A program made the position numbers and the translations under genes. A stretch of DNA of 64,000 nt from Abyssibacter sp036156195 (GTDB lineage Bacteria; Pseudomonadota; Gammaproteobacteria; Nevskiales; OUC007). Below, piece by piece: positions 25,023-34,486 of the stretch. Location: assembly GCA_036156195.1 (NCBI GenBank), contig JAYZUZ010000008.1, positions 62,001 to 126,000 of the forward strand. Direction: 5' to 3'. Below the pieces are notes generated by a model. That model ran no database searches. It was not told the origin of the DNA and saw only the letters and a list, made by a program, of their open reading frames with translations. How positions within the stretch are numbered: position 1 is the stretch's first letter; each line of letters starts with the position of its first letter.

Positions 25023-27443
25023 CTACTCGGTGAGCCGGAATTCGACGCGACCGGGGTCAGCAGCCAGCTGCGCGGCCGTGAACCGCCACGGAATCCATGC
25101 CTTGTTGGCATAGGCCTCGGTCATGTTCTGGAAATAGGGCGAGGCCGGATCGGTGGACTGCGAGTAGGTTACGAAGCCCTCGGCAATCGGGTCGCCGTTG
25201 TCATCCCAGGTGACGGTCTGGATGTAGCTGTTGCCGTAAGTCACCGGGTAGCGGCCATCGACCAGCTCGCCGCGAGCGGCGATGGTGAACGCGCCTTCGA
25301 AGCCGTTGCCGCCAAAGACCGGCACCGGGTTGGCCTGGTCGTGCACGGCCGAGACCTGCAGTGCGCCGAGTGGGGCGTCTAGTGCCACGCCGGCCTGCTC
25401 CAGTGCCTCGATGGCGTCGGCCAGAGCCGAGACAACCTGTGGGTTCAGGGGGTTGAGTGTATGGGGCGTGTTGACGGGATCGCTGGTGTCGAAGGGGCTG
25501 AGCCACAGCGGTAGCAGCGCATCATCGGCTCGCTTCCAGAATTCCCGCCAGATGTGGCCGCCGACCGAATCGAGATTCAGCGCGCCGTCCCATGAGGCCA
25601 GCACCGCACATGCGCCACTGACATCCACCGGCGTTAGCGAGGAGGACAGGATGGTTCCTAACGGGCAGATCGAATCGAGCACGGTTTGCCGGGCCAGACG
25701 CTCGGTCATCAAAGCGCTGGACAGGACGATGTCCTGTAGCTCGGCCAGATCGGCAAAGCCCGTGCCCGGACGCCCGTCGCTCCCGTCGAGCCGGTCCTGG
25801 ACCTGCCGGATGCAGAGCCGGGTACGCAGGCTGCGCTCGGTTTCCTCGTCACCGATGATGGCTGCATACCCGGTCACCGGCTCATCCGGGTGGGTGAGCC
25901 AGTAACTGTCGTTGCAGTTGTGCACCCAGTCATCGCGGAGCAGCGACGGCAGATTGCCAGGCCCAAAAATGCCCGGAGCGGGTGCGTCGTCGTCGGTCCC
26001 CCAGTCGCAGTCGGAGCTGGAGCCGCGCAACACCGGCAAGCCGGGCATCAGCGCGCCGACCACCGGACCCAGCAGACTCTGGCATTGCGTGACCTTGCTA
26101 TCCGGCACGTTGGGCACGACGGTGATGTCGGCGTAGTAGGCCGGCTCGCCGGGGCCGGTGGCAGCCGTGTTGACCCAGGGCACGCCCAGGATGTCCTTCT
26201 GCTTTTGGATGAAGTCATCCAGTGACTCGGCGCGGTTCCACGCGAAGAACTGGTTGATCATCCGGGTGTTTTCGGCGTTGGCGTCGCGCAGCGTATAGGC
26301 GCGCAGAACGTCCCAACCCAGTACCGGGATGCCCAAGACACTCAGGCTCATCATCGGCCCGTAGTGGCTGCGGTACAGGGTGCGGGATTCTTCCGTCAGG
26401 CTGCCATCCGTCTCCAGGACCTGAATGCTGTAAGTCTCGGATTCCATTTCGACGGCCTCGCCATCGAAGAGGTAGCTGGTGGGGTTGCCTGGCACCAGCG
26501 TCAGTTCATAGAGCCCGAACCGGTAAGCCGTCGAGACCGTATGGCTCCACGCCACATGGCGATTGAAACCGATGAGTGCTGCCGGCACGCCGTAGAGCGA
26601 GGCGCCCATGATGTCCAGCTCGCCCGGGATGGTCATGTGCGCTTGATAAAGCCGCTCCGTGCCTTCCCAGGGGAAGTGCGGGTTGCCGAACAGCATGGAC
26701 TGGCCGGTCTGCGTCGCCTCCCCCGATAGCGCGTACATGTTGCTGCCGATGGGCAGGCCGCCCTGTAACGGGAATTGCTCGCGGTCTGTTGCGACCGCAG
26801 GTGTCGTCTGGCCGGGCAAAGGTGGCTGGGCGGCACCAATCTCGGTGACCAACGCTGAACTGCTGGCGATGATTGCCAGGCGGAAATAGCGGCGGTACAC
26901 ATCATCCGCGGTGATGGGGGTCACCCATCCCGCGTCGCGGCAGGCCGCGTGGCGTCCCGGGTGCTCGCCGGCCTGTAGCTCACGCACGTAGCGGGAGTAG
27001 CCGGCCGCGAATCCGACGGTGGCGGCGGCGGCTTCGGGTGAGGCATCGGCGCGCAGGGCCGCGACCCGCTCTTCGATCTGCATATGCCGCCAGAAGAAGT
27101 CCGAGTCGACATTGTTGGACGTATTGCCGTTAGCCGGGATGCTATAGCTGCCGTCGCGGCCGAAGAACTCGGCCCGGCGACCCAGCGTGGTGATCAAGTC
27201 CTCGGCGAGGATGCAGAGATTGTCCTCGGCGTGGACATAGCCGTAGCCATAGCCAATATCGCCGTAGTCCTCTCCGGTGATGTGGGGCACGCCATCGCTG
27301 TCGCGGACGATGGTCGCGTCGTAGGTGGGTGCTGCGCCGACGGGCGAGTTGTCGCCCGGGTCGCTGCCGATACTGCCGCCGCATCCCGCCAGTGACAGAA
27401 GTCCACAGGCGGCCAGGCCGGCCGCCCAATGTGCGTGTCGCAT
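25023..27443 (-). CDS. Penicillin acylase family lipoprotein, copy 1
   Basis: 806 aa. Signal peptide with lipobox LAGC, so lipid-anchored. N-terminal nucleophile hydrolase precursor: the alpha part contains GEDYGDIGYGYGYVHAEDNL, and the beta chain should begin at the serine in PIGSNMYALSG near residue 230. Also FGNPHFPWEGTERLYQAHMTIPG and the VAWSHTVSTAYRF strand with the conserved His. Downstream, WVNTAATG and HNCNDSYW are family landmarks. Relatives hydrolyse amide bonds in penicillins, acyl-homoserine lactones or other N-acyl compounds; the natural substrate is open. Ribosome site GGAGGAGAGGG precedes ATG 27443. Confidence 0.9.
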   Translation of the reverse strand: MRHAHWAAGLAACGLLSLAGCGGSIGSDPGDNSPVGAAPTYDATIVRDSDGVPHITGEDYGDIGYGYGYVHAEDNLCILAEDLITTLGRRAEFFGRDGSYSIPANGNTSNNVDSDFFWRHMQIEERVAALRADASPEAAAATVGFAAGYSRYVRELQAGEHPGRHAACRDAGWVTPITADDVYRRYFRLAIIASSSALVTEIGAAQPPLPGQTTPAVATDREQFPLQGGLPIGSNMYALSGEATQTGQSMLFGNPHFPWEGTERLYQAHMTIPGELDIMGASLYGVPAALIGFNRHVAWSHTVSTAYRFGLYELTLVPGNPTSYLFDGEAVEMESETYSIQVLETDGSLTEESRTLYRSHYGPMMSLSVLGIPVLGWDVLRAYTLRDANAENTRMINQFFAWNRAESLDDFIQKQKDILGVPWVNTAATGPGEPAYYADITVVPNVPDSKVTQCQSLLGPVVGALMPGLPVLRGSSSDCDWGTDDDAPAPGIFGPGNLPSLLRDDWVHNCNDSYWLTHPDEPVTGYAAIIGDEETERSLRTRLCIRQVQDRLDGSDGRPGTGFADLAELQDIVLSSALMTERLARQTVLDSICPLGTILSSSLTPVDVSGACAVLASWDGALNLDSVGGHIWREFWKRADDALLPLWLSPFDTSDPVNTPHTLNPLNPQVVSALADAIEALEQAGVALDAPLGALQVSAVHDQANPVPVFGGNGFEGAFTIAARGELVDGRYPVTYGNSYIQTVTWDDNGDPIAEGFVTYSQSTDPASPYFQNMTEAYANKAWIPWRFTAAQLAADPGRVEFRLTE

Positions 27444-27581
27444 CCCTCTCCTCCCCCGCGCAGTCCCTGCGCTATGCCATCGGTCTGCGGATCGATACCG
27501 TCCGCTTACGACCGCATGCTACGCAACGGGAAGCTGCCCGGGTGGCCCAGGGCTTCGATGCCCACAAGCCGGATAAGGACA

Positions 27582-27616
27582 CCGGCCTGCGGTGGTTTGG
27601 GCACACCGCAGGCCGG
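27582..27616 (-). terminator. Hairpin after penicillin-acylase-like gene 2
   Basis: Perfect 13-bp stem CCGGCCTGCGGTG / CACCGCAGGCCGG with nine-nt loop, nine bases past the stop at 27625 in the minus direction. There is no T-tract. It lies between the two paralogues and probably limits read-through into copy 1. Confidence 0.55.
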
Positions 27617-27624
27617 CAGGGGTG

Positions 27625-30042
27625 CTACTCGCTGATGCGGAACTCGCTGAGATTGGGGTCGGCGGCAATCTGATCCGGGGTGAACCGCCACGGAATCCAC
27701 TGCTTGTCCGAATAGGCCTGGGTCATGTCCTGAAAGTACGGTGACGCCGGATCGGTGGACTGTGAATAGGTGACAAATCCTTCGGCGATCGGGTCGCCGT
27801 TGTCGTCCCAGGTGACGGTCTGGATATAGCTGTTGCCGCGAACCACCGGATAACCGCCATCGACCAGGTTGGCCCGGCCGGCAATGGTGAACGAGCCTTC
27901 GAAGCCTTCACCGCCGAAGATCGGGATCGAGTCGTGCACGTTCGAGGTCTGCAGACTGCCCATGGTGGCGTCCAGGGCCACACCTTGGTCACCGAGCACT
28001 TCGACGGCATCAGCCAGTGCCGCAACGACCTCCGGGTTGGCGGTGTTGAGATCCCGTGGTGTGTTGACCGGGTCATCGACGCTGAACGGCGTCAGCCATA
28101 GCGGCAGGCTGGTGTCGTCGGCCCGGCGCCAGAACTCCCGCCAGATGTGACCGCCGACCGCGTCCAGGTTGTTGGAGCGGTCCCAGGTTTCCAGTACGGC
28201 ACAGGCGCCGGAGATATCGACGGGCGTGCCGCCACTACTGATTGCGGTGCCTGTCGGGCAGATATCGGCGAGCACGTCATCCAGTGCGATGCGGGCGGTG
28301 TACACGGCGCTCGACAGCACGATGTCCTGCAGCTCGGCCAGATCGGCAAAGCCCGTGCCCGGCCGGCCGTCGCTGCCGTCCAGGCGTTCCTGCACGTGGC
28401 GAATGCAAAGCCGTGTGCGGAGCGAGCGGGCCGATTCCTCGTTACCGATAATCGCGGCAAAGCCGGTAATCGGTTCTTCGGGGTGCGTCAGCCAATAGCT
28501 GTCATTGCAGTTGTGGACCCAGTCGTCGCGTTCCAGCGTGGGCAGATTGGAGGGGCCGAAAATGCCAGGCGCGGGTGCGTCGTCGTCGGTGTCCCAGTCA
28601 CAGCTGGCTTGATTGCCCGACAGCACGGGCAAGCCGGGGACGAGTTGGGCAAAGGCGGCCGAGACCGTGCTCTGGCAGGCCTGAACCTTGCTGTCGGGCA
28701 CATTGGGCACGACGGTCACATCACCGTAGTACGCCTGCCCGTTGGGTCCGGTGGCAATGGTGTTGACCCAGGGCACACCCAGCACGGAGGCGTGCAATTC
28801 GATGAATTCTTCCAGCGAATCGGCGCGATTCCATTCGAAGAACTGGTTGATCAACCGCGTGTTCTCGGCATTGGCGTCGCGCAGCGTATAAGCCCGGTCC
28901 GTGCCCCAGGGCAGGACCGGCACGCCGGAGACCGTGAGCGTCAGCATGGGCCCGAAGCGACTCTTGTACAGCGTACGCGTCTCCTCAGTGATGGAGCCGT
29001 CGGACTCCAGTACCTGCACGGTGTACTCGGTGGGCTCCATGGCCACGGTTTCGCCGTCGAACACGTAGCTGGTCGGGTCGCCGGGCGCCAGGGTCAGCTC
29101 ATAGAACGTGAAGCGGTAGGCCGTCGACACGGTATGGCTCCAGGCCACGTCCTCATTGAAGCCGATCAGTGCCGCGGGTACGCCGTAGAGCGCGGCGCCC
29201 ATGATGTCGAGTTCACCCGGAATCGTCATATGCGCCTGGTACAGCCGCTCGGTGCCAATCCACGGAAAATGTGGATTGCCGAACAGCATGGACTGGCCTG
29301 ACTGGGTGGCGCCGGCCGACAGCGCATACATGTTGCTGCCGATATCCAGGCCGTTGCTGAGCGGGAACTCGGCACGGTCCACGCTGCTGGTGGTCTGCTG
29401 CTGGCCCCCAACCGGCGGTTGGGCCCCGGCAATCTCGCTGACAAACACCGAGCTACTGGCCAGGACCGACAGCCGGAAATAGCGACGATAAATATCCGTG
29501 GCGGTAATCGGCGTGACCCACTCGGCATCGCGGCAACTGGCGTGGCGACCGGGATGCTCGCCGGCTTTCAGCTCGGCGACGTAGCGCGAGTAACCGGCCG
29601 CGAAGCCTGCCGTGGCGGCTGCGGCCTCCGGACTGGCGTCAGCGGCCAGTGCAGCGACGCGCTCGGCGGTGGCGGCGTGGCGCCAGAAAAAGTCGGATTC
29701 GACGTTGTTGGAGGTATTGCCATTGGCCTGGAGCGTGTACGTGCCATCGCGGCCGAAATAACGCGCGCGCTCACCCTGAATGGTGATCAGGTCCTCGGCC
29801 AGTACGCAGAGATTGTCCTCTGCGTGGACATAGCCATAGCCGTAGCCGATGTCGCCGTAATCGTTCCCGGTAATATGCGGTACGCCAAAGGATCCGCGCT
29901 TGATCTGGGCGTCGTAGGTGAAGCTGCCGGTGACTGGGTCGTTGTCGCTGGTGGGTTCGCCGAGTCGCTGGGAGTTGCCGCAGCCGCTGGTCACAAGCAA
30001 GCTGGCAGCCAGCGCCAGGGCGCCGAGAATCGAGTGTCGCAT
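27625..30042 (-). CDS. Penicillin acylase family lipoprotein, copy 2
   Basis: 805 aa from ATG 30042, with GGAGAC six bases upstream; the frame extends further 5' but into the neighbouring transposon and is not homologous there. Lipobox TSGC. Same landmarks as copy 1: GNDYGDIGYGYGYVHAEDNL, the autoproteolytic Ser in DIGSNMYALSAG, FGNPHFPWIGTERLY, VAWSHTVSTAYRF and HNCNDSYW. The C-termini (QTVTWDDNGDPIAEGFVTYS) are nearly identical between copies. A -10-like TAAGAT sits at 30127-30122, so the transposon at 30181 lies just upstream of the promoter. Confidence 0.9.
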   Translation of the reverse strand: MRHSILGALALAASLLVTSGCGNSQRLGEPTSDNDPVTGSFTYDAQIKRGSFGVPHITGNDYGDIGYGYGYVHAEDNLCVLAEDLITIQGERARYFGRDGTYTLQANGNTSNNVESDFFWRHAATAERVAALAADASPEAAAATAGFAAGYSRYVAELKAGEHPGRHASCRDAEWVTPITATDIYRRYFRLSVLASSSVFVSEIAGAQPPVGGQQQTTSSVDRAEFPLSNGLDIGSNMYALSAGATQSGQSMLFGNPHFPWIGTERLYQAHMTIPGELDIMGAALYGVPAALIGFNEDVAWSHTVSTAYRFTFYELTLAPGDPTSYVFDGETVAMEPTEYTVQVLESDGSITEETRTLYKSRFGPMLTLTVSGVPVLPWGTDRAYTLRDANAENTRLINQFFEWNRADSLEEFIELHASVLGVPWVNTIATGPNGQAYYGDVTVVPNVPDSKVQACQSTVSAAFAQLVPGLPVLSGNQASCDWDTDDDAPAPGIFGPSNLPTLERDDWVHNCNDSYWLTHPEEPITGFAAIIGNEESARSLRTRLCIRHVQERLDGSDGRPGTGFADLAELQDIVLSSAVYTARIALDDVLADICPTGTAISSGGTPVDISGACAVLETWDRSNNLDAVGGHIWREFWRRADDTSLPLWLTPFSVDDPVNTPRDLNTANPEVVAALADAVEVLGDQGVALDATMGSLQTSNVHDSIPIFGGEGFEGSFTIAGRANLVDGGYPVVRGNSYIQTVTWDDNGDPIAEGFVTYSQSTDPASPYFQDMTQAYSDKQWIPWRFTPDQIAADPNLSEFRISE

Positions 30043-30180
30043 GGTTGTCTCCTGCACCACCGGGGCATGCGGCTCCGGGGGTATGTCGTTGTTGGCTGGG
30101 ATCTTTGTCCCAGGCCGCGACATCTTACCGCAGCGGCGATGGCCCTGACCCCGATGTGCAGGGACCGGGCGCAAAAAAAT

Positions 30181-30208
30181 GGGTATCCGGAATGAAGTGT
30201 GTTTGCCC
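30181..30208 (+). repeat. Left terminal inverted repeat of the ISL3 element
   Basis: Begins GGGTATCCGGAATGAAGTGT. The 12-base core CCGGAATG plus the TGTGT tract recurs in inverse orientation at 34487-34514. Confidence 0.8.
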
Positions 30209-30232
30209 TCCCCAAGACCAGATGTGACAAAG

Positions 30233-30249
30233 ATTCCGTAGAACGGAAT
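30233..30249. repeat. Palindromic TIR-like subterminal repeat 1
   Basis: ATTCCGT-AGA-ACGGAAT, perfect seven-bp arms. The right arm continues as ACGGAATTGACTGTGTGAGC, matching the TIR core in the same orientation. Possible transposase binding site and/or operator of the gene at 30333. Confidence 0.65.
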
Positions 30250-30278
30250 TGACTGTGTGAGCAACCCATCTGACAATC

Positions 30279-30295
30279 GTTCCATAAGACGGAAT
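30279..30295. repeat. Palindromic TIR-like subterminal repeat 2
   Basis: GTTCCAT-AAG-ACGGAAT, centred 46 bp from repeat 1. The extension ACGGAATGGGGTGTGTTTAC matches the left TIR core very closely. It ends about 25 bp before the restriction-modification start codon. Confidence 0.65.
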
Positions 30296-30332
30296 GGGGT
30301 GTGTTTACCCCGTGCATCAAATGGGGAGACAC

Positions 30333-33104
30333 ATGCCGCTGTCATGGAACGAGATCAGGGATCGCTCAGTCACGTTTGTGCGTGAGTGGGAAGGTGAGTC
30401 ATCGGAGCACGCGGAAGCCAAGAGCTTCTGGGATGCGTTCTTTCAGGTGTTCGGGGTCAGCCGTCGTCGGCTGGCGTCCTTCGAGAAGCACGTCAAGAAG
30501 GCAGACGGCCATGACGGCTTTATCGACCTGTTCTGGCCCGGCATGTTGCTGGCGGAGCACAAGTCGCTTGGCAAGAACCTGGATTCCGCCTACGACCAGG
30601 CCACGGACTACTTTCCCGGCCTGAGCGACAAGGAGCTGCCCCGCTACATCATCGTTTCAGACTTTGCCCGCTTCCGGGTGCGGAATCTGGACACGGGTGA
30701 AAGCATGGAATTCCCGCTGGCCGACCTGCCGAAGAACCTCTCCCTGTTCGGCTTCATCGCGGGCTACGAGACGCGGGAATACAAGGAACAAGACCCGGTA
30801 AACATCAAGGCCGCTCAGAAGCTGGCCGAGCTGCACGATGCGCTGCGTGACGTGGGTTATGAAGGCCACGAGCTGGAGGTCTACCTGGTCCGCATCCTGT
30901 TCTGCCTGTTCGCGGATGACACGGGCATCTTCATGCCCCGCAGCGCGTTCGAGGATTTCATTCGCGTTCGCACGTCGGAGGATGGTTCCGACCTGGCCCC
31001 GCGCATCAACCAGATATTCCAGACACTCAACACGCCGCCAGAAAAGCGCCTGAAGAATCTGGACGAGCAGATCGCCGCGTTCCCCTATGTGAACGGACGA
31101 CTGTTCGAGGAATACCTGCCGCAAGCCAGCTTCGACAATGCGATGCGGGAAACGCTGTTGGATTGCTGTGAGCTTGATTGGGGTGGCATCAGCCCGGCTA
31201 TTTTCGGCTCCCTGTTCCAGGGGATCATGGATGCCGATGTGCGTCGGAATCTGGGCGCTCACTACACCAGCGAGCAGAACATCCAAAAGGTCATCGGGCC
31301 GCTGTTCATGGACGATCTGTGGGCCGAGTTCGAGCGCATCAAGACGCAGAAAACCAAGCTGGCCGCGTTCCACGAGAAGCTGGGCAGCCTCAACTTCTTC
31401 GACCCGGCCTGCGGCTGCGGCAATTTCCTCGTTATCAGCTACCGCGAGCTGCGCCTGCTGGAGCTGGAAGTCATCAAGCGGCTGCATGGCTCGGATCAGC
31501 AACAGCTTTCGATGGATGCTGTAGATCAGTACGTGAAGGTGGATGTGGATCAGTTCCACGGCATCGAAATCGAAGAATGGCCCGCTCAAATCGCTCGTGT
31601 GGCGATGTGGTTGATCGACCACCAGATGAACCTGCTGGTCGGAAAGGCGTTCGGACAAGCCTTGGTTCGCATTCCGCTGGTGAAGTCCGCGAACGTGGTT
31701 CACGGCAATGCGTTGCGTCTGGATTGGCAAGCAGTCGTATCTTCGTCCAGGTGCTCGTTTGTCATCGGCAATCCTCCGTTTTCGGGGGCGATGGTCATGG
31801 ACGATCAAGCCAGAAATGACCGTCGTGATGTTCTTGCTGATATAGCTGGCTCCGGTGTACTGGATTTCGTTTCTTGTTGGTATTGGCTTGCGGCCAAATA
31901 CATTCAAGGTTCTTCGATTCGGGCCGCATTGGTATCTACCAACTCGATAACTCAAGGGGAGCAGGTGGCGCTGCTGTGGCAGCCGATGACCGACCGATTC
32001 GGAATCACCATTCACTTCGCACATCGCACGTTCAAATGGCGAAATGAGGCAGCTGGAGTCGCCGCAGTCCATTGCGTGATCATTGGGTTCGCCGCATGCC
32101 CTACAGAGAAACCCGTACTCTTCGACTATGAGGACGTGGCCGGTGAGCCGCTGGCTCGTCCTGTGAAAAACATCAGCCCGTATCTGGTAGACGCACCAAC
32201 ATTTTTTGTGCCGAACCGATCCGATCCAATGTGTGCGGTCCCGGCCATGCGGTTCGGAAGTATGCCGCGAGATGGCGGCAACCTGATCCTAACTGATGAA
32301 GAGAGAGATGAACTGGTAAGTCAGGAGCCGGGCGCGGAACCATGGCTCAAGAGATATACGGGCGCTCAGGAGTTTCTGAACGGTGGAATGCGGTGGTGCC
32401 TCTGGCTCCCAAATGCAAACCCCAGCGACTTGAGATCACTGCCGCGTGTCCTGGCTCGCGTTGAGGAAACAAGAAAATTTCGATTGGCGAGCAAGGCTGC
32501 CGCGACAAGAAAATTTGCCTCAACTCCGGCAACTTTTTGCCAAGTCGCCCAGCCGGACACCACTTATCTTTTGGTGCCCAGCGTTTCGTCTGAGCGCCGG
32601 GCAGTCGTGCCAATCGGCTTCATGTCGCCAGAAGTCGTGGCAAGCAATCTGGTTTTCGTTGTACCGGATGCGACTACTTTTCATCTCGGTGTCCTTTCTT
32701 CGGCCATGCACATGGCATGGATGAAGGCCGTTTGTGGGAGGCTGGAAAGCCGGTATCGCTACTCGAAAGACATCGTTTACAACAACTTCCCTTGGCCCAT
32801 TGATGCCAATGAAAAGCAGCAGGATGCAATTTCGGCTGCCGCCCAAGCTGTTCTCGACGCCAGAGCGCAGTTTCCTGACGCGACGCTGGCTGATCTGTAC
32901 GACCCACTGAGCATGCCCCCTACGCTCGTCAAAGCGCATCAGACGCTCGACAAGGTCGTTGACGCGGCCTATGCCCCCAGCGGCGGGAAACGCACCTGGG
33001 CGACCGAGGCGGAGCGTGTGGCTTTCCTCTTCGAGCAATACCAGAAGATCACCTCGTTGCTGCCGCCTGAGAAGCCCAAGGGCCGCAAGAGGAAGTCGGC
33101 GTGA
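30333..33104 (+). CDS. MmeI-like Type IIL restriction-modification enzyme (transposon passenger)
   Basis: 923 aa, close to MmeI (919 aa). N-terminal nuclease domain with D65-x9-E75-x-K77 (IDLFWPGMLLAEHKS), the same PD-ExK spacing described for MmeI. A helical linker follows. The adenine methyltransferase domain has motif I DPACGCGNF at 357-365 and motif IV NPPF at 480-483. The target-recognition region and C-terminal helices occupy about 600-920. One chain should therefore both methylate and cut. Start ATG 30333 has GGGGAG upstream; an ATG at 30294 is unlikely. Stop overlaps the transposase GTG. DNA for the motif IV-TRD part (about 31.74-32.8 kb) is AT-richer than the flanks. Confidence 0.88.
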   Translation: MPLSWNEIRDRSVTFVREWEGESSEHAEAKSFWDAFFQVFGVSRRRLASFEKHVKKADGHDGFIDLFWPGMLLAEHKSLGKNLDSAYDQATDYFPGLSDKELPRYIIVSDFARFRVRNLDTGESMEFPLADLPKNLSLFGFIAGYETREYKEQDPVNIKAAQKLAELHDALRDVGYEGHELEVYLVRILFCLFADDTGIFMPRSAFEDFIRVRTSEDGSDLAPRINQIFQTLNTPPEKRLKNLDEQIAAFPYVNGRLFEEYLPQASFDNAMRETLLDCCELDWGGISPAIFGSLFQGIMDADVRRNLGAHYTSEQNIQKVIGPLFMDDLWAEFERIKTQKTKLAAFHEKLGSLNFFDPACGCGNFLVISYRELRLLELEVIKRLHGSDQQQLSMDAVDQYVKVDVDQFHGIEIEEWPAQIARVAMWLIDHQMNLLVGKAFGQALVRIPLVKSANVVHGNALRLDWQAVVSSSRCSFVIGNPPFSGAMVMDDQARNDRRDVLADIAGSGVLDFVSCWYWLAAKYIQGSSIRAALVSTNSITQGEQVALLWQPMTDRFGITIHFAHRTFKWRNEAAGVAAVHCVIIGFAACPTEKPVLFDYEDVAGEPLARPVKNISPYLVDAPTFFVPNRSDPMCAVPAMRFGSMPRDGGNLILTDEERDELVSQEPGAEPWLKRYTGAQEFLNGGMRWCLWLPNANPSDLRSLPRVLARVEETRKFRLASKAAATRKFASTPATFCQVAQPDTTYLLVPSVSSERRAVVPIGFMSPEVVASNLVFVVPDATTFHLGVLSSAMHMAWMKAVCGRLESRYRYSKDIVYNNFPWPIDANEKQQDAISAAAQAVLDARAQFPDATLADLYDPLSMPPTLVKAHQTLDKVVDAAYAPSGGKRTWATEAERVAFLFEQYQKITSLLPPEKPKGRKRKSA

Positions 33105-34441
33105 GTGGCACGGACATCCTGCGGCTGCCGAACCTGCGGGCTGCGGAGGTAGATGAACAGGACGATCACTACCACATCCGTGCGGACGGCCAGGGCGTGC
33201 CAACCAGCTGCCCAGCATGTCGTGGTGGCAACCTCAGTGGTCATGGGCGTAACAAGCAGGAATTCATGGATGTGCCGATCCATGGCAAGCGAACCTTGAT
33301 CGAGATCGACCGTCGCCGCTTCCGTTGCAAGGACTGCGGAAAGACACTGTTTTCCAGCCTACCGGACATGGATGAAAAGCGGCTGGCAACGCGCCGCATG
33401 GTGAGCTACGTTGAGGAACGCTGCCTTCGAGACACGTTCGCTGCCCTGTCACGCGACATTGGCGTGGACGAAAAGACCGTGCGCCACATTTTCGACGACT
33501 ACGTGACCCGCATGAAGGCGACGGTGACATTCGAGACGCCGGAAATCATGGGCATTGACGAACTGAAGATCGTCGGCCAATACCGCGCCATGATCACCAA
33601 CGTACAGGCGAATTCGCTCTTCGACATGCTGCCCACCCGCAAGAAGGCGGACCTGATCAAATACTTCAAGACGATGCCGGACAAGCACAAAGTCCGCGTC
33701 ATCACAATGGACCTGTGGAACGTCTACCGGCAGGTCATGGAAGATCAGTTCCCGAAGCAGATGATCGTAGCGGATCGCTTCCACGTTCTGCGCATGGCCA
33801 ATGACGCCATGGAGAAGACTCGCAAAGCCGTCCGCAAGACCCTGGACACTCGCACCCGGCTACGGCTCAAGGATGACCGTTTCGTACTGCTGGCCAGGCG
33901 CAAGAACCTCGATGACAAGCAGCTTGAGAAGCTGAAGGACTGGGAAACCCGGTTTCCCGTGCTGGGAGCCGCCTACGTCGCCAAAGAGGCGTTCCACGGC
34001 CTCTACGACTACCCCAGCCGCGCCAGCGCCGAAGCGGCTGCCAGAGCGTGGAAGGATTCGATACCTGCCGAGCTGGATGGTACCTTTCGAGAGGTACGGA
34101 ATGCGCTCGACAGTTGGTGGACAGAAATCTTCAACTGGTACGAGTGTCGAATCAGCAACGGCTATACCGAGTCCATCAACCGGCTCGCCAAGGACATGAA
34201 TCGCATGGGACGTGGATACAGTTTCGATGTCATCCGGGCACGCCTGGTCTATGACGAGGTTGCACGCAAGCCAACGCGCAAGGTGGTTCGGCCTAAGCGA
34301 CGAAACGACATCCCGGATAACGCCATTGGGCTGGTGGGAACGTGGTCTATTGGAACCATGGCCAACCAAGAAAAGGCCATCGAGTACGGGCCACACATAC
34401 CCACACTCTGCGACCTTCTGGAGTCAGGCCACTTTTCCTGA
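33101..34441 (+). CDS. ISL3-family transposase
   Basis: 446 aa. N-terminal zinc-finger pair (CPACRGG ... FRCKDCGK), helix-turn-helix (LSRDIGVDEKTVRHIF), then the DDE catalytic domain: first Asp in IMGIDELKI, second in IVADRFHVLRM, and Glu in ISNGYTESINRLAKDMNRMGRGYSFD. Length is typical (400-450 aa) and no frameshift is visible. Start GTG 33101 overlaps the preceding TGA, with GAGGAAG upstream, so expression depends on translation of the restriction-modification gene. Moves the 30181-34514 element. Confidence 0.95.
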   Translation: MSGTDILRLPNLRAAEVDEQDDHYHIRADGQGVPTSCPACRGGNLSGHGRNKQEFMDVPIHGKRTLIEIDRRRFRCKDCGKTLFSSLPDMDEKRLATRRMVSYVEERCLRDTFAALSRDIGVDEKTVRHIFDDYVTRMKATVTFETPEIMGIDELKIVGQYRAMITNVQANSLFDMLPTRKKADLIKYFKTMPDKHKVRVITMDLWNVYRQVMEDQFPKQMIVADRFHVLRMANDAMEKTRKAVRKTLDTRTRLRLKDDRFVLLARRKNLDDKQLEKLKDWETRFPVLGAAYVAKEAFHGLYDYPSRASAEAAARAWKDSIPAELDGTFREVRNALDSWWTEIFNWYECRISNGYTESINRLAKDMNRMGRGYSFDVIRARLVYDEVARKPTRKVVRPKRRNDIPDNAIGLVGTWSIGTMANQEKAIEYGPHIPTLCDLLESGHFS

Positions 34442-34486
34442 CAATCCACAGCTTGGGCTGAGAATCCCTCGCTTCTGCCCGAAGGG

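Noticed and set aside
28147..29301. 384-aa plus-strand frame over penicillin-acylase-like copy 2
   Set aside because: Antisense shadow; the acylase frame has the conserved Ser junction and lipobox.
30657..32072. 471-aa minus-strand frame inside the restriction-modification gene
   Set aside because: Shadow of the MmeI-like gene; no ribosome site or recognisable domain.
30333..33104. BREX PglX or stand-alone orphan methyltransferase
   Set aside because: No other BREX genes are nearby, and the N-terminal D-x9-E-x-K nuclease motif, length and domain order fit MmeI-type enzymes better.
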